DNA of 64,000 nt from Dipteronia dyeriana (GCA_032871835.1 CM065301.1:31628405-31692404); one strand, 5' to 3'; positions 1-12,005 are shown, counted from the first letter of the stretch. Made by a program: numbers and translations. The notes: generated by a model not told the origin, from the letters alone.

Positions 1-113
1 TCTTATTTGATGACATCTTGGGGGATATCTTCTGAATGCCTATTTGGATGTCCACCTGGCAATTTTATATTCTTTGTCAATGACGTATACATCTGATAAA
101 ATTTACATACGAC

Positions 114-850
114 AACTTTAATTAAAAATAAACCAAATACTATATACACTCATTAGTTACATTCATATCTTCGACAATATTTCTTTATTAAAAAAAATCT
201 TTCTAAGAAAAAAAAAATCTTTCAAAGAAAAAAAACTTAGGATAAACCATAACATACGATGAACCTTAATTTTTATGATAAACCCTAATCAAACTCTTTT
301 TTTTTTTCAAGTATCAAACAATCTTCACACGATTATTATATTGTTTTTGTCGCTCTTTTATGTATTGTTATGAATTCTATCAATAAACAAAATATATTTT
401 TTTAACGATAACCGTAGATATCAACAAGTTTTTTTTTAAGATAGTCGTAGATATCTGTAAGTTTTTTTTTTTTTTTTTTTTAAGATAGCTGTATAAATGG
501 TAGAATTTCAAATTAAAAATTTTTAGACCCTATATATGGTTCCATATATTATCTTTTATAAGGCTTTTACATTCGAGATATTTTTAAAAGTAAATTGAAT
601 CATCATTAAAAAGGGATTATATTCTAAAAATAATATATTTTTTATATAAATTGGGTGTGATAATAATTTAAGAGTATTTATAAACAATACGTATTAAAAT
701 GAATATAATTTCAATAAAGGTACTATTGGCATTAGGATAAGTGTTTATAGTAATATTTATTTTTTAAATTCTAAACATAAGTGTACTTATAAAAATGGAT
801 GTACTAATAAATTTTATAGGTGTCAATATTTATACCCTTTCTTTATTTAT
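114..850 (+). repeat. Left arm of foldback element
   Basis: This arm pairs with the reverse complement of 2676-3371. It contains homopolymer-rich stretches (T runs near 299-308 and 462-481) that differ in length from the other arm. No coding potential is seen. Confidence 0.6.
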
Positions 851-1007
851 TAAAAAAAATGAGAAAAAAAATTATCGAATGGAAATTCAAAATTATTTTC
901 AGAAAATAGAAAACAGGGGTTAAAAATAGTTACATAAATCGTCTGTTACATCATCTAAAATAAAATTTATTAGAAATCATTTGAAAAGTTTGGCATTGCT
1001 ATTTATA

Positions 1008-1545
1008 GCTCGTTTGACATATTATATTTAATTGCATTGAATTGTACTAGATTATATTATATTGTATTTGACTGTATTATCCTTTAATATAAATATGTTT
1101 ATGGTGATGTACTGTATTATATTGTATTACTTTATATAATATTTAAAATATGATTGTATTGAACTATATGATAAACTCTTAAAATTTTTAAAAAATAGTA
1201 CATAATTTATTTAAATATATTTACCATTAATAAAAATTTAAATAAATAATATTTTTATAAATAAAATAAATATTTCCAATATAATTTTGAAATTATAAAA
1301 CAAATATTAATAGTATAACACATCTTTTCATCGCTATTCTATATTTATTGATAAGAAATAAAAAATAAAATTTAATGACTTTTTCTAATATAATGCAACA
1401 TAATACTATAAAATATTATATATTAATTAATACGGTTTTTGTTAGATTAGAAAATTAAAATGTATTAAAATAATACAATAGAATATATTTTAATTGTCTA
1501 ATACAATACAATACAATGCATTACAATAAATGTGACCTTAATATT
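1008..1545. repeat. Possible MITE-like segment inside the foldback element
   Basis: The left side (ATATTTAATTGCATTGAATTGTAC at its core) and the right side (TACAATACAATGCATTACAATAAA) are weak inverted matches around a TA-rich core with no coding region. The match is imperfect and the local base composition alone could produce it, so this is only a possibility. Confidence 0.25.
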
Positions 1546-2675
1546 TTGTTGTGGTCTCGGTAGGGAACCGGTGCTTATACGATTGTATAATTGAATATTG
1601 AATTGGTGATATCAACATGTAAAATATCAATATTTTAAATACAAAAAAAAACACACGTAAGTAAGAAGAAAAAACACGTAAAACATCAATTAATTAATTG
1701 TTTTAATTTCTTTAGGTCTACGTTGTACGGATATGGTACGATCTGTAAATACAGTAAATCTCTAAAAACTAGGATATGTATACGATAACATACGTCAATT
1801 AAAATAATATATATTTACATATTATATTTAAAAAAATATAATCCAATGATTCATTCAAAACATTTTCTATAAAAATATATTTATGATAAAAGAAACGAAC
1901 CTTAAAAAGTAGAAACTTAGTTTGAGATTTATTTTAAACAATTATATTTTAACCATTTGACTTTATAAAATCATAATGTGACCCCCAATTTTAATTAAAA
2001 TAATTAAATTTTACCTCAAACGCATACTCGCCGTATCCTTACCGTAGCTTCGACATATCCTAAGTCAAACTTAAAAAAAAAATGAATACACTAAATGATG
2101 TATCCAATATATATTCGGAACATATCCAAATATAATACGAGTTCAATATAAATTTCCTTCACAATTTAGAGTATCCATGCAACAAAGGTTTAGGTATCGT
2201 TTACCTGTGCAATTCAATTGACTGTTACCTACAAAGTTTAACGGCAAGTACCGGTTTGGTCATTGGTGGTCGAACTAGGATTGATCTAGTATTTTTGATT
2301 TTGTACATTTTTATATTTACCAATCAAAATGAATCGCATCTATAAATATCTTTCACTTTATGCAGATTCCCCTGCTAGATTTCTTTTCTTCTGCCAATCC
2401 TCCTATAAAAAAAAAAAAATACTAGCTAGGTCATGGAATAGGATTGTAATAATTGAGAGTCTGCCAACGTTTTATAATTTTTATAATTTTTATAATTTTA
2501 TTCTTAATATATAAATGTTCTGCTTTGAAACTAATAGTACTTGATTATTTAGTGATATTGTTGGACATATAAAGCGGCATGTTCATTCATGTGAATTTAT
2601 GAGTAGATGAATTTTCTTCCTAAAAAATCGCAGAGGAAAATTACAAAATAAAATATTCATAGAAGGTAAAACAAA

Positions 2676-3371
2676 ATAAATAAAGGATTTTGTAGGGTGC
2701 GGATATTGATACCTATAAAAGTTATTAGTATATCTATTTTTATAAGTACATCCATGTTTAATTTTTTTTTTTAAAATATTACTATAATCACACATTCTAA
2801 TACTGATAATACCCTCATCGAAATAAATATATTCATTTTAATATATATTATTATAAACATTATTAAATTATTATCACACCCAATTTATAAAAAAATCATT
2901 AAATTTTTGTAATCAAATGATCTTTTAATGATGGTCTAATTTACTTTTAGAAATATCTCGCATGTAGGACCTTATAAAAAGGAATATGTGGAATCATATA
3001 TGAGGTCAAGAGATTTTTAATTTGCAATTCTCTTATTTATACAACTATCTTAAAAAAAAAACTTATTGATATCTACAGTTATATGAAAAAACGTGTTAAT
3101 ATCTACATCTATCGTTAAATATATATATTGTTTATTAATAGAGTTCATAACTATACATAAAAGAAAGATAAAAACAATATGATAATCATGTGGTGATGAG
3201 AAAGTTTAATGCTTAAAATAAAATTAGTGTTTAAATAGAGTTTATAATAAAAATTTGGGTTTATCATATGTTTTTATTTTAGAAAACATTTTTTTTAATA
3301 AAGAAATATAGTTGAAGATATTTGTGTAATTAATGAGTGTATATAATATTTGATTTATTTTTAATTAAAGT
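2676..3371 (-). repeat. Right arm of foldback element
   Basis: This is the inverted partner of 114-850. The match is best at 2795-3010 and 3290-3371. A short extra copy of the inner arm segment (the 'gtactaata...ataggtgtcaat' block) lies just outside, at about 3435-3470, in the orientation of the left arm. It suggests a second partial element or a rearranged end. Confidence 0.6.
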
Positions 3372-3640
3372 AATTTGTTCTTACTGGTAAATTCTATTGG
3401 GATATTTTTAAATTTATTTTTTTTAATAAAATATTAATGTACTAATAATTTTTATAGGTGTCAATATCAGCATATAATTTTTTAATAAAACTAAACAAGA
3501 TATTATTATTTTGATATACCACGTGAGGTGGTGATGATTTGAACTTGAAACATTACCAAGCTGAATGGACGCCTTTCTCACTAAACCACAATGGGCCGAT
3601 TAAACATGTTATTTTAAATGAGTAATGTTAGGTTGCTTGA
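3372..3640. other. Spacer between foldback element and Gypsy-M LTR
   Basis: AT-rich sequence. Apart from the partial copy of the foldback arm near 3435-3470 and the tRNA-like segment at 3530-3595, nothing is recognised. Confidence 0.4.
3530..3595 (-). repeat. tRNA-like segment with pol III boxes (SINE or tRNA remnant)
   Basis: On the minus strand TGGTTTAGTGA (3588-3578) resembles an A box and AGTTCAAATCA (3545-3535) resembles a B box. They are 32 bases apart, which is tRNA-like spacing. I could not fold a cloverleaf with a good acceptor stem, so it is more likely the head of a tRNA-derived SINE or a decayed tRNA than a functional tRNA. No poly-A tail or flanking duplication was recognised. 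Confidence 0.3.
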
Positions 3641-4154
3641 CACGTGCTAAAACTACCCGCAATTGTATGGGGCCGGCACATGCAATATAGAGAAAGTAGA
3701 GTATTGTCCTCAGTGATTGGGATGATATGTACCAAAATTTGTCAAGTTCACTACTATTTGGAAGATTGATTATTGAGTGATGTGATGTGATTACCTAACA
3801 ACTACAATTTAAACTGAATTAAGGCAGTTGTAAATTAAGCAACTAATTTAAAAGCAAACTAAGAACATGATTAATTCAAGCAATGAGAAGAGAGGCTAGG
3901 GTTTCCAATTTCACCAAACTAATCCTATCAAATAACGTTAAATGTCAATTCAAAGAGAAAAACAAGTCAATTTTTGAAAGTCGTATTCACTTAATTTCCA
4001 CCATTATTCTCTCTCGCTCAATAAAGGATATATTCACATGTAACAATAATTTATTTTTCGTTGACAATTAGAAATACACACAAGTTAATTAAGATCAATG
4101 ATACACATTTCATGACTATACATACAAGCTCGCATATTTCTCTCACAATAAATA

Positions 4155-5730
4155 TGTAGTAGACATTTAATCAAGCATGTTGTGTGCATCACCTTTCGGT
4201 CCTTAACATAACAACAAAAGTTATTCAAATGTTGGTCAATCACTCAAAAGCATTGTGAACATAAGTGCAAGGTCTTCCATTTTATGATTGGCTTATTTCT
4301 GTGACAAACCACATTGGGATGCTTTTTGTAATGGGTAGATTAGGATCTTCATGTGCTCAAAAGTATGATCGAGATCGACAATCTTCTCATCATCTCAAAT
4401 TTGTAGGAACAAAAGCTTCAAATGTATATCACTTGACTTGCTCTCTTAAAGAGATTATGTGCACACACATTCATTTGTGTTTTTCTTATCATTTTAGTGT
4501 TCATCACACCAATTTCACACTTACACATCATGCATATAGGTTAGTGTGTTAGATCGCTTGAGAAGACCTCTTATTCTCATTTTCACAGTCTTGGTGTCGT
4601 TGTGGTGAATAGTAAAAATCTTTATAGTAGATTTCGCGATCCAGGTGTCATCGTGGTAAATCGTAAATTTCCCTCCAATGGATTTCACGGTCCAAGTGTC
4701 ATCTTGGTCAACCGTGAAAATGACACCGCGAAAATATTTCTAAAGGTTTTTGCTGTCTTGGTCTCATCTTGATGAACCACAAAATGTATATGCTAAGTTT
4801 CTTCAATGGTTTTCACGGTCGTGCTCTCATCCTATTGGACTACGAAAATGGATCATGAAATATAGGCGACGTTTGGTCCGCCGTTTTGTTTTTTGTCTTG
4901 GTGAACGTGAAATGTGGACCACAAAAAGTAGTTATTCAAAAAAAGAACATAATTTTGTGAGAATTCTATAAATAGTCCAAGACACCATATTGTTTTATAA
5001 GGAATTTTGATTTTCAGAGATTGAGAGAGATAGTTGAGTTATTATAGAGAGAAAGGTACAAGAAATCATGTTTTACTATTCATTCCCCATTCATGTGCAT
5101 TTAAGGCATCATCAAGCGTGGGTCTTCATCTCATCTTTATTTGGCAAACATCCCTTCTCATTTATTGTTCTTCTTTTATTACCAAGACTCCATCTTTAAT
5201 GCATAGTCTTTGAAGTTATGGTTATTGTAAGGGGTTAGCTAATAATTATGATTGTTGGGTATTTATATTCATATATCGTCAAGCATTTTGTGTTAGTCTA
5301 GCACATATTTTCATTGAGAATTCATACATGTTCACACATTAATTCTCTTTATTGAGTCCAAGCCTTGTATCTACTTATGGTAGTTGCACAAGCAAGTGTC
5401 TAGAGTCACTATAAAAGGCATGCAGGTACATAGGTTTATGTTACGATCCTTGAGAAGAGTGACTAGGTTGTCAACTAAGGATGTAATTAAACTATCATAT
5501 ATTGCATTTTTGTGACTAAGTGGCTAGCGAGACTAGTTTCGTGTGTTTTTTCCAATTGGAGAGTTTCCTATGCAAAATTCAAGTGTCATTTATTTTTTGT
5601 ATTCTCACTTGATTTTAATTGATGGTTTTGTTGATATTGATGAATCAAAAATTTGGTAACTTAATCGATTAACAACCCATCCTCCCTCTCTCCCCTCTAT
5701 GTTGTTTAGACACATTTTAGGTTATTTTCA
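4155..5730 (+). repeat. Solo LTR-X inside the Gypsy-M LTR
   Basis: The 3' half (about 5090-5730) matches 20397-21330: a '...cttcat' segment, 'gcacaagcaagt', 'tgtgactagg(t)tgtcaact', 'attgatgaatc' and a C-rich stretch before a final ATTTTCA. No internal region follows, so it looks like a solo LTR. AATAAATA occurs at both borders (4147-4154 and 5730-5737) and may contain the target-site duplication, but the exact 5-bp form is not clear. The 5' border is therefore tentative. The C-rich end just before CA resembles Sirevirus/copia LTR ends. Confidence 0.45.
4579..4860. repeat. Degenerate tandem repeat of a self-palindromic ~50-65 bp unit
   Basis: About five units begin near 4579, 4631, 4682, 4747 and 4811. 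Each opens with TTTCACGGTC-like sequence, continues with a 'gtgtcatcttggt' core, and closes with the inverse, AACCGTGAAAA-like. The third unit is best preserved (TTTCACGGTCC ... ACCGTGAAAA). It lies in the upstream (U3-like) part of LTR-X. Confidence 0.6.
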
Positions 5731-6590
5731 ATAAATATCCACTCAACAATTAACACACAATCTCAATAAAAAAGCATTCTTTGTTTAATATTCAGAAGAA
5801 GGATGACCCTAGCACAAATAACTTAGCTCATGTTCAAAGAAACAAAAGTATAAGCTTTGTTTACAACTCTAAACATGACTAGGTAAAAATAAAAGAGATG
5901 GAGAATATAGGTTTAGAAGAAACTCTATTGAAGAAAGCTTCCTCTTTTGTTGCTTGATCTATACTCCCCTCCAACTTCTTTTTCATGTTTCTTGCCAAAA
6001 TAATGGTGGATAGTGGTGGATCTAAGTGATGTAAGGATGGAATATGGGTTTTATGATGGAAGAAAGTTTAAAAATGTAATCTTGGGTGTTTTTAGCTAAG
6101 AAGTAGTCCTTTGGAATCTAAGAAGAGAAGGTATTTATAGGATTCCAAATTTAAGGTTTCAAAAATGGTGAAATGATGAAATTGCCTATCGATGTAGTAT
6201 GGGATACGGTCTGGAGGTGGCACTTTGGACTGTATCGATGATCATTGAAAAGAAATGGTGGTTGGATTTAGGATGTGGGGTACATCCTGGATAGCATCGG
6301 ATGGGTAGAGAATTAATGGTGGTTGGATGCAGGCTGGGATGCAAATTGTGGGGTGCATCCTAGATAGCATCCTAGGTAGTAGCACTCTAGGTTGCATTGC
6401 ACTAACTCCTTACCTTTTTCTTCATCTTTTTGAGCCCAAATCTTCTCCAATTAAGCTCAAAAAACCATTTCTAAGAATTATTACCTACACAAGGTCCACA
6501 AACATATCAAAACACCAATTTTACTCACGAACTAATCGAAAAGATTCAGAGATATATGCCAAAATTACATACAAAATGGCCTGAATAAAT

Positions 6591-8930
6591 ACCCTCAAAC
6601 CTATGTTTTGCTCGTCCTCAAGCAAAATCAGAACAAAAATGAACACAAACATTAAACTAAAACCAAAACAAAACAAAACCGTTTTCGTAGATGACACAAT
6701 AACACTTAGCATGTGTCATAAGCCTTTAAACCCTTAAACGACTCTAGTGGACTAGTGTTGTCTCGTGAGGGTTTACAGCTATAGAGCCAACTAGAGATGA
6801 AATTCAATTATGGATGTGCCAACTGTAAACATATAAATGCTAAGACCATCGAGTAGTGATTAAAATTATGTGGCTCAATTAGATGCCTCTCATGAAAAGT
6901 GAAAGCCACAACTCAAAGTGCCTCAGCTTTAAAAACAAAAAACTCGAAAGCCTTTGATATAATTTGTCTCGACTCTACATCTCACAAGATATCGCTTATA
7001 TTACCATACAAAACCTAGGCTCACTCATCAAACATATGCAGTTTGAGTTTATGCATAATAATTTATCAAATTATACATCACATATGATCAAAATTGAAAA
7101 GGCACTCGAATGTATGCAAATAGACCTCAAGAAAATAATCGAACATTAAGAACCGTGATGAAGCACCAAACACACATTTCTTCTCGAATCAAATTCCCTT
7201 AAAGATCAATTAGGTATTTTCTAATGTTTTAATAGGGTCTTTGGAGATATGGGTTATGAAATGAAGGGAATAAAGAGACAAGAGTTAGGGATCTTGTCAA
7301 GACGCTTCTAAATTGCTACACTAAGGTTGGCTCTATTACATATTACAATTTACAAATTACAATCTAGGCGTCCAGACTATACACTTTGAATTTGAATTGG
7401 TTGTGCTTATTTTGTTACTGTTATTTTTGAGCAACTTTCACTTTGAAAACCAAGGCTATGAAGAACTTTGTTTATTTTTATTTTTTTGCTTTGTTTTTGC
7501 CTTTGCCTTGCACAATATACATACATAACTACCTTGGTACACGCTAGTTAACAATTAGAGCTCAAGCATGAATTTCTACTATTTCCTACACCTTAACACA
7601 ATCTTAGCTACAAGGTATGACTACATGATGGGTTATATGGATTATGTGGGATATAAATGAAAGGTTAAAGTATTTGGCTTTAAATGGGCGAATAAAGCAC
7701 ATACAAGGGATGTAGGGATAAGCTTTTTGGCCATGTTTAGTAGTTCAAGCACACATTGCCTAGAAACACTTCTCAAGGTTCATTCAACTTGGAAATAAAG
7801 GTAAACATGTGATATCTTAATTTGTAACCGCTCTTTAATGCCCAATACAAATGAATGAGGTTAAACTATCAATTTAAAGCAAAGATGAGTGTATGTGACT
7901 GGACACAAAATAACCCTCTCAAATGAACGCATTTTAGGGCTCAAACAACTCATATGGGTAGTTTCCACTATTAACTAGACATTTCAAGGTTGGTGCCTCC
8001 TCCACAAAAACACTAAGAATCATGGCATTGTGCATGAAATTTGTGAAATACAACTCTAAGCAACTTGATGTTAGCCTAAACTCGGTGATTAAAAGCATAC
8101 AAAGATGTCTCCAAAGGCACACAAAAGCATTTCAACAAACACAATTATGTTGAAAAAAATTTGGCTCTTTTTGCATAATTTTTCTAACTAAAAAAACAAA
8201 ACAAAGGAAAACAATACAAAAAGATGACAAAATGAAAAGAAAAAAAAATAACACCAACTGCCCATATACTCCGAAACCTAAACTTAACATTGCCCTCAAT
8301 GTTGAAACTCTATGAAACATAGACAAAGCAAGCAAGAATCTGGGACAATTTTGGGCAACAATAACCAAAATTACAACAACAAAAAAACTAACAAACACTA
8401 CATCAATTCTAAACTAAAAACAAAACACAAGCCCAAACCACTTACAAATATCGCAAAAATCCCCCTCACAAGGATCAAAATCTACCACAAACAAAAACAA
8501 GCCTAAAAACTATGCACAATACAGCATCAAACTCTTAAGTCTAAACAAGAAATAAAATATACAAAAATAAAAAATAATAATTCCACAAAAGCAAAATAGT
8601 TACCAAGATGGGCTACCTTCCACCAAACACTTGGTTTAACATCTACGCCAGACACATTCAATTCTTCTCATCAATCCGCATCACAAATAGGTGCAATTAC
8701 ACCGACACCTTCCTTGTTCAACTCATATGACGCATAGAACATCCTTAATCGATAGCCATTCACCTTCCTTGTTTGTATAACCATAAAAATTTTCTACTTT
8801 TTCTTTTCATCTTCATCTATCTCCCTCTTATCTCTTAATAGGGAAGTTGCCGTAATCATTTTGTTGACGCCAAGTGGGTTGGTTTTATGACTCCCTCTTA
8901 TCTCCTTTTGGGCAGCTAACAAGGGTTGTT
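6591..8930 (-). other. Gypsy-M copy 1 non-coding spacer (pol to 3' LTR)
   Basis: No recognisable protein is encoded. The segment 6600-7760 is homologous to 10570-12005 of copy 2, with shared 'ctcgactct...cac', 'atatgcagt.tgagtt.atg' and 'tttttggccat.ttt.agt' blocks. The 22-base TTTTGCT...AGCAAAA hairpin at 6605-6626 matches the one at 10572-10591. Reverse motifs of the gypsy 3' region sit at 8610-8640. Confidence 0.45.
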
Positions 8931-8989
8931 TTCACACATCAAAATGATAAGTTTAACATTATAAAACCATGATTTTTTTTACCACTTGC

Positions 8990-10548
8990 AACCACAATTA
9001 AATATGAAATTAAGATAAATGGCAATCACGGAATCGTCCTCAGTGATTGGGATTGATAACTGAAATGCTTTCTAATCTACATTAGACTAACTAAGTACAT
9101 AAAAAGATAAATCTTAATTAGAAGAGATATAGGTTTGATTTGAAAAAAAGATAATAAGTAACAAGAAATGTAAAATAAAAAGGGATGGAAAATAGAATCT
9201 CAACAATCTAGATAAAAATATGGATTAAAACAAAATAAGAGATGTCTAAGGAGTTACTGGAGTTGCAATTGGACCATGGGAAATGCTCTCATAGCTTCAT
9301 TAATGCACGATTTACACAAGTAAGGATCGACCTCATTTGAAAGTGTGATTTGGCCGTAGAAACTAAACCAAACTACTTCTCATTAAAATTCATCACCTAT
9401 GATATTTAGAGTAAGGAGATAATTGTGAGATTGGTTATTGATGAGCAAATGGTCTAGGAAATCAGGGGTGATATTCCTACCAATGAACCTATCCTATTCA
9501 CTATGACCCTGAATCAAGTAAATGTGTCAAGTCTCAACCAACTTTATCTAAAATTATCTTACCAATATTGTAATTAAAGAGTGATGTTCAATTCAATCAC
9601 ATAAGGAATAAGATCTAATTAAGCAAATGAATAGAACTATAATTGTGCAAATATATTATTGAAAGCTAAACAAAACCCATTGTCCAGAAGTTCCTCAAAG
9701 CAATCTCCTAGTATTGGGATTTAGTTACACATATAAACAAAGAAAAGAGTTAAAAAATAGGGAAACAAACCATGAGTCTTCTCTTGTAAGTTTGATCTCT
9801 CCTTGATCTCCTTGCCTTAAATCTTGATGTAAAAAGTGGAGGCTAGGATGTATAGTTAGCTGGAGTCAAATGGAAAATGACAAAGGGAAGAGATGTAGAA
9901 AATGGGTAGAAAGGTTTGATTAAGGTGAAGTTGTCTAGATTTGGTTATTGAGTTTTTGGATGGAAAAGATAAGATTCGGATTAGAAAATAATGGTGTATG
10001 AGGTGAGAGAAAAGAATGGTGAAGTGAGGCAAAATGGGGTATTATAGAGAGGGAAGGCTATGGCACACATTCTTGGTGAAAATACGAGATTTCCTTTGCT
10101 TGAATGGCTAAAAAACATCCCTAATGGTGAGCTATCACGGGTGGTCCACCACCTATAGGCAATGACGTGATGGTAGCGACATTCCATGATTTTTACATAT
10201 CGCTACCAAGGTCACCCCATGTAGTAGAAACACAGTGGCACCTCCATTCCCTATTTTTTTGCATGCTGCCCTCTTCCTCTTGATTTGTCGTGGTCACCTT
10301 TTAGCGATACAGAGGGGGCAACATTCTCCGATGTTGATGTAGCAGTCTTGATGTTGTGACACCCCTTTGTTGCTAAATTCATCACTTTTTGTGAAATTCA
10401 TCCCTAATTCCTCTAAGTTTGCACAAATGCTCTTGGTTGGCTAAAATACATGCACCAACTCCATTCAAGCCATTAACCGACCAAATTGTACCCGAGAACT
10501 TGCTGAAAGAGTTGGAATTATGGGCTAAAATCATATGTAAATTTGGTT
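8990..10548 (-). repeat. Gypsy-M LTR 2
   Basis: Approximate LTR, recognised by 'gtcctcagtgattggga' near its terminus on the low-coordinate side and by the G-rich tract plus TGATCTAACC start on the minus strand near 10548. No open frame of interest is seen inside. Confidence 0.4.
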
Positions 10549-11439
10549 AGATCAAATACCCCTAAACTTATATTTTGCTCCTCGAGCAAAACCAACAACA
10601 AGCAAAACACAAGGACACACATTAGACTCAAAAATCCAATTATACATATGACTCTTACAAGAATCTTAACAAGACGCTAAATACAAACTCGTGAAACCAA
10701 TTACATTGAGATTGAATCAAAGTTATGCCATCAAGAAACCATGTATGAAAGCATTGCACGCGGTACGATCCCACATTCAAAGTACAGGAGTTTCAAAAGC
10801 ACAACGCCTTTAAGTCAAGGATGTAATTCGCCTCGACTCTAATCCTCACCGGATTTCTCTCATTTTTGCATAGAATCCTAGGCTTCATTCATCCCACATA
10901 TGCAGTATGAGTTCATGTAATGTCAATCAAATTTAATTGCACATGATAATTTTTAATAAAACGCACTTTTCTGAAAATAAGGTCTCATGAGTGGAATTGA
11001 AAATCATGAATCCGTAAAGAGCATGCATCAACAAAAATTCCCAAAATGGACATTTCTTAAGAACAAACAATTGATAACAAAACACCAATTGGTCTAACTA
11101 AGGCATACTTTTTATTTTCAAATTGGATTGGCTCTTTTCACACTATGCTTACATTGACATTTTTGGTATCCAAGCTTACAATTCAAGCTATTTGAACTAC
11201 TCTCTTTTTGCATTGAGTAGCAAGGTATTGAAGCAATTTTTTGCTTCATTTCATTCCGTTGTCTACTTTCTCAATCTTTTCTTCTTCTTCTTTTTCTCCT
11301 TTTTTTGTTCTTTCCTCTTTTCTTCTTTTTCTCTCCTTTCAACTTGTATTTCTTTCTTAGCACTTTCATTTACGCAGGCCTAGATACATTCCTTAACAAA
11401 ATTAAGAGCTCATCATTTACATTAACTTCCTAAGCCTTA

Positions 11440-11862
11440 ACAAACCAATTGGTTAAAAGCTTGGCAGCGCTGTATCTATCGGATATCAAAAATGGAGTTT
11501 CAGGTTTCTCATATCTTTAGGAAAGAGAATCAGGTTGCGGACGCTCTTTCTAATCATGCTTTGGGGTTAGAGGTCGATTTGTGGTTGGCAAACACCCCGT
11601 CTTTCTGCCCTTTGTTGGTTGACAATGATTGCATGGGTAGGGAGTCTTTTCGTTTTTCTTGATGTTTTTTATTTTTATGGTCTGCGTGCCAATGTTTTTG
11701 TTAGGATTGTTTCCCTTGGTTTTTATGCTTTTCTGGTTTTTGTTACTTTTCATTTTGTTTATATATATTATGGATGGATACTGCCTAGGGATTTTTTACC
11801 ATATGATCGCTTGTGATGCTTTTTCCCTCTAAGTCAATCTAATTTTATCAAAAAAATAAAGG
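11440..11862 (+). mobile_element. 5'-truncated LINE (L1-type) 3' end
   Basis: A short coding tail followed by ~200 bases of T-rich 3' UTR ends in TTTTATCAAAAAAATAA (about 11844-11860). It interrupts the Gypsy-M spacer: the homologous region in copy 1 has no counterpart for it. A target-site duplication was not found by eye. Truncation from the 5' side is the usual outcome of LINE reverse transcription. Confidence 0.65.
11462..11662 (+). pseudogene. LINE ORF2 C-terminal RNase H-like fragment
   Basis: The frame is open from 11462 to a TGA at 11660-11662 and encodes ~66 residues with the signature VSHIFRKENQVADALSNHAL. This matches the end of the plant LINE-associated RNase H domain (family RVT_3; the usual form is 'HI.REGN..AD.LA..G'). 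The C-terminal extension after the domain (LWL..TPSFCPLL...) is also typical. There is no start codon because the rest of ORF2 is missing. Confidence 0.7.
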
Positions 11863-12000
11863 GTAGGTCTAGTGTATAGGCTAATGAGGTTCATGATGTT
11901 GTGGGTTGTGAATAAAAAGATTTCATGTATATGGCTTCAAAATTGGCATGGGAGCACACACAATAAATGTAAGAAAGCATTTTAGGCCATATTTTTAGTG

Positions 12001-12005
12001 GTTAA
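12001..12005. other. Athila-1 target-site duplication, left (GTTAA)
   Basis: GTTAA directly before the 5' LTR is identical to 44345-44349 directly after the 3' LTR. A 5-bp duplication is the expected size for LTR retrotransposon integrase. Confidence 0.85.

Larger units (their letters stand above)
114..3371. mobile_element. Foldback-type DNA element with ~0.7-kb terminal inverted repeats
   Basis: The first ~735 bases (114-850) reappear as an imperfect reverse complement at 2676-3371. Both arms share, in the same order from the outside, a TTTAATTAAAAATAAA block, a 'tatatacactcatta' block, runs of A and T, a 'gatatc' block, 'aattgggtgtgataat' and 'ataggtgtcaatat'. The ~1.8 kb between the arms is AT-rich and has no convincing coding region. 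Long inverted arms with a non-coding centre fit a non-autonomous foldback or Mutator-like element. I could not see a clear target-site duplication, and neither end begins with a recognised terminal motif, so the superfamily is not assigned. Arm identity is clearly below 90 percent by eye, so it is old. Confidence 0.6.
3640..6590 (-). repeat. Gypsy-M LTR 1 (interrupted by LTR-X)
   Basis: The two outer parts (about 3640-4154 and 5731-6590) together make ~1.4 kb, similar to the second Gypsy-M LTR at ~8990-10548. Both share 'gtcctcagtgattggga' (3705-3721 and 9038-9054). On the minus strand this is a typical gypsy R/U5 sequence. Both start just after the 'gaggacgagcaaa' block and a G-rich tract (TTTGAGGGTAT). 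Borders are estimated to within a few tens of bases. Confidence 0.45.
3640..8930 (-). mobile_element. Gypsy-M copy 1: partial Ty3/gypsy element on the minus strand
   Basis: Read on the minus strand the order is a post-integrase motif (at 8640-8610, the reverse of 'ttggtttaac' preceded by a GGTAGCCC-type block), a long non-coding spacer, a TTTTGCTTGAGGACGAGC-type block (6626-6605), and then an LTR to about 3640. From general knowledge, plant Athila/Tat-group gypsy elements carry such 'GCTTGAGGACAAGCAA' and 'AAGCGCTTGTTGGGAGGCAACCC' motifs between pol and the 3' LTR. No gag or pol is left. The LTR is split by a solo LTR-X. A related, separately truncated copy follows at 8990-12005. LTR borders are approximate. 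Confidence 0.5.
8990..12005 (-). mobile_element. Gypsy-M copy 2, left part (LTR plus spacer), host of Athila-1
   Basis: The LTR (~8990-10548) is followed on the minus-strand upstream side by the palindromic TTTTGCTCCTCGAGCAAAA block (10572-10591) and the same spacer as copy 1. At 12005 it is cut by Athila-1 and resumes after 44344: the homologous stretch 7725-7790 of copy 1 reads continuously across the joined flanks ('ggccat.ttt' before, 'cacat.cattgccta' after). This independent homology supports the Athila-1 boundaries. The other end of the copy is lost near 44690. Confidence 0.5.

Noticed and set aside
4265..4971. Open frames over the LTR-X repeats
   Set aside because: They cross the degenerate palindromic tandem array and show no domain. 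No counterpart is kept in the other LTR-X copy.
8855..8890. Possible gypsy PBS (GACGCCAAG region) marking the 5' LTR border of Gypsy-M copy 1
   Set aside because: Only partial similarity to the reverse of TGGCGCCGTTGCC, and the neighbouring motifs belong to the 3' part of such elements, so the placement would be contradictory.
11123..11383. 86-codon frame with a hydrophobic Phe/Ser-rich product that could look like a membrane protein
   Set aside because: It lies in a T-rich pyrimidine stretch of the Gypsy-M spacer. The hydrophobicity is a result of base composition.
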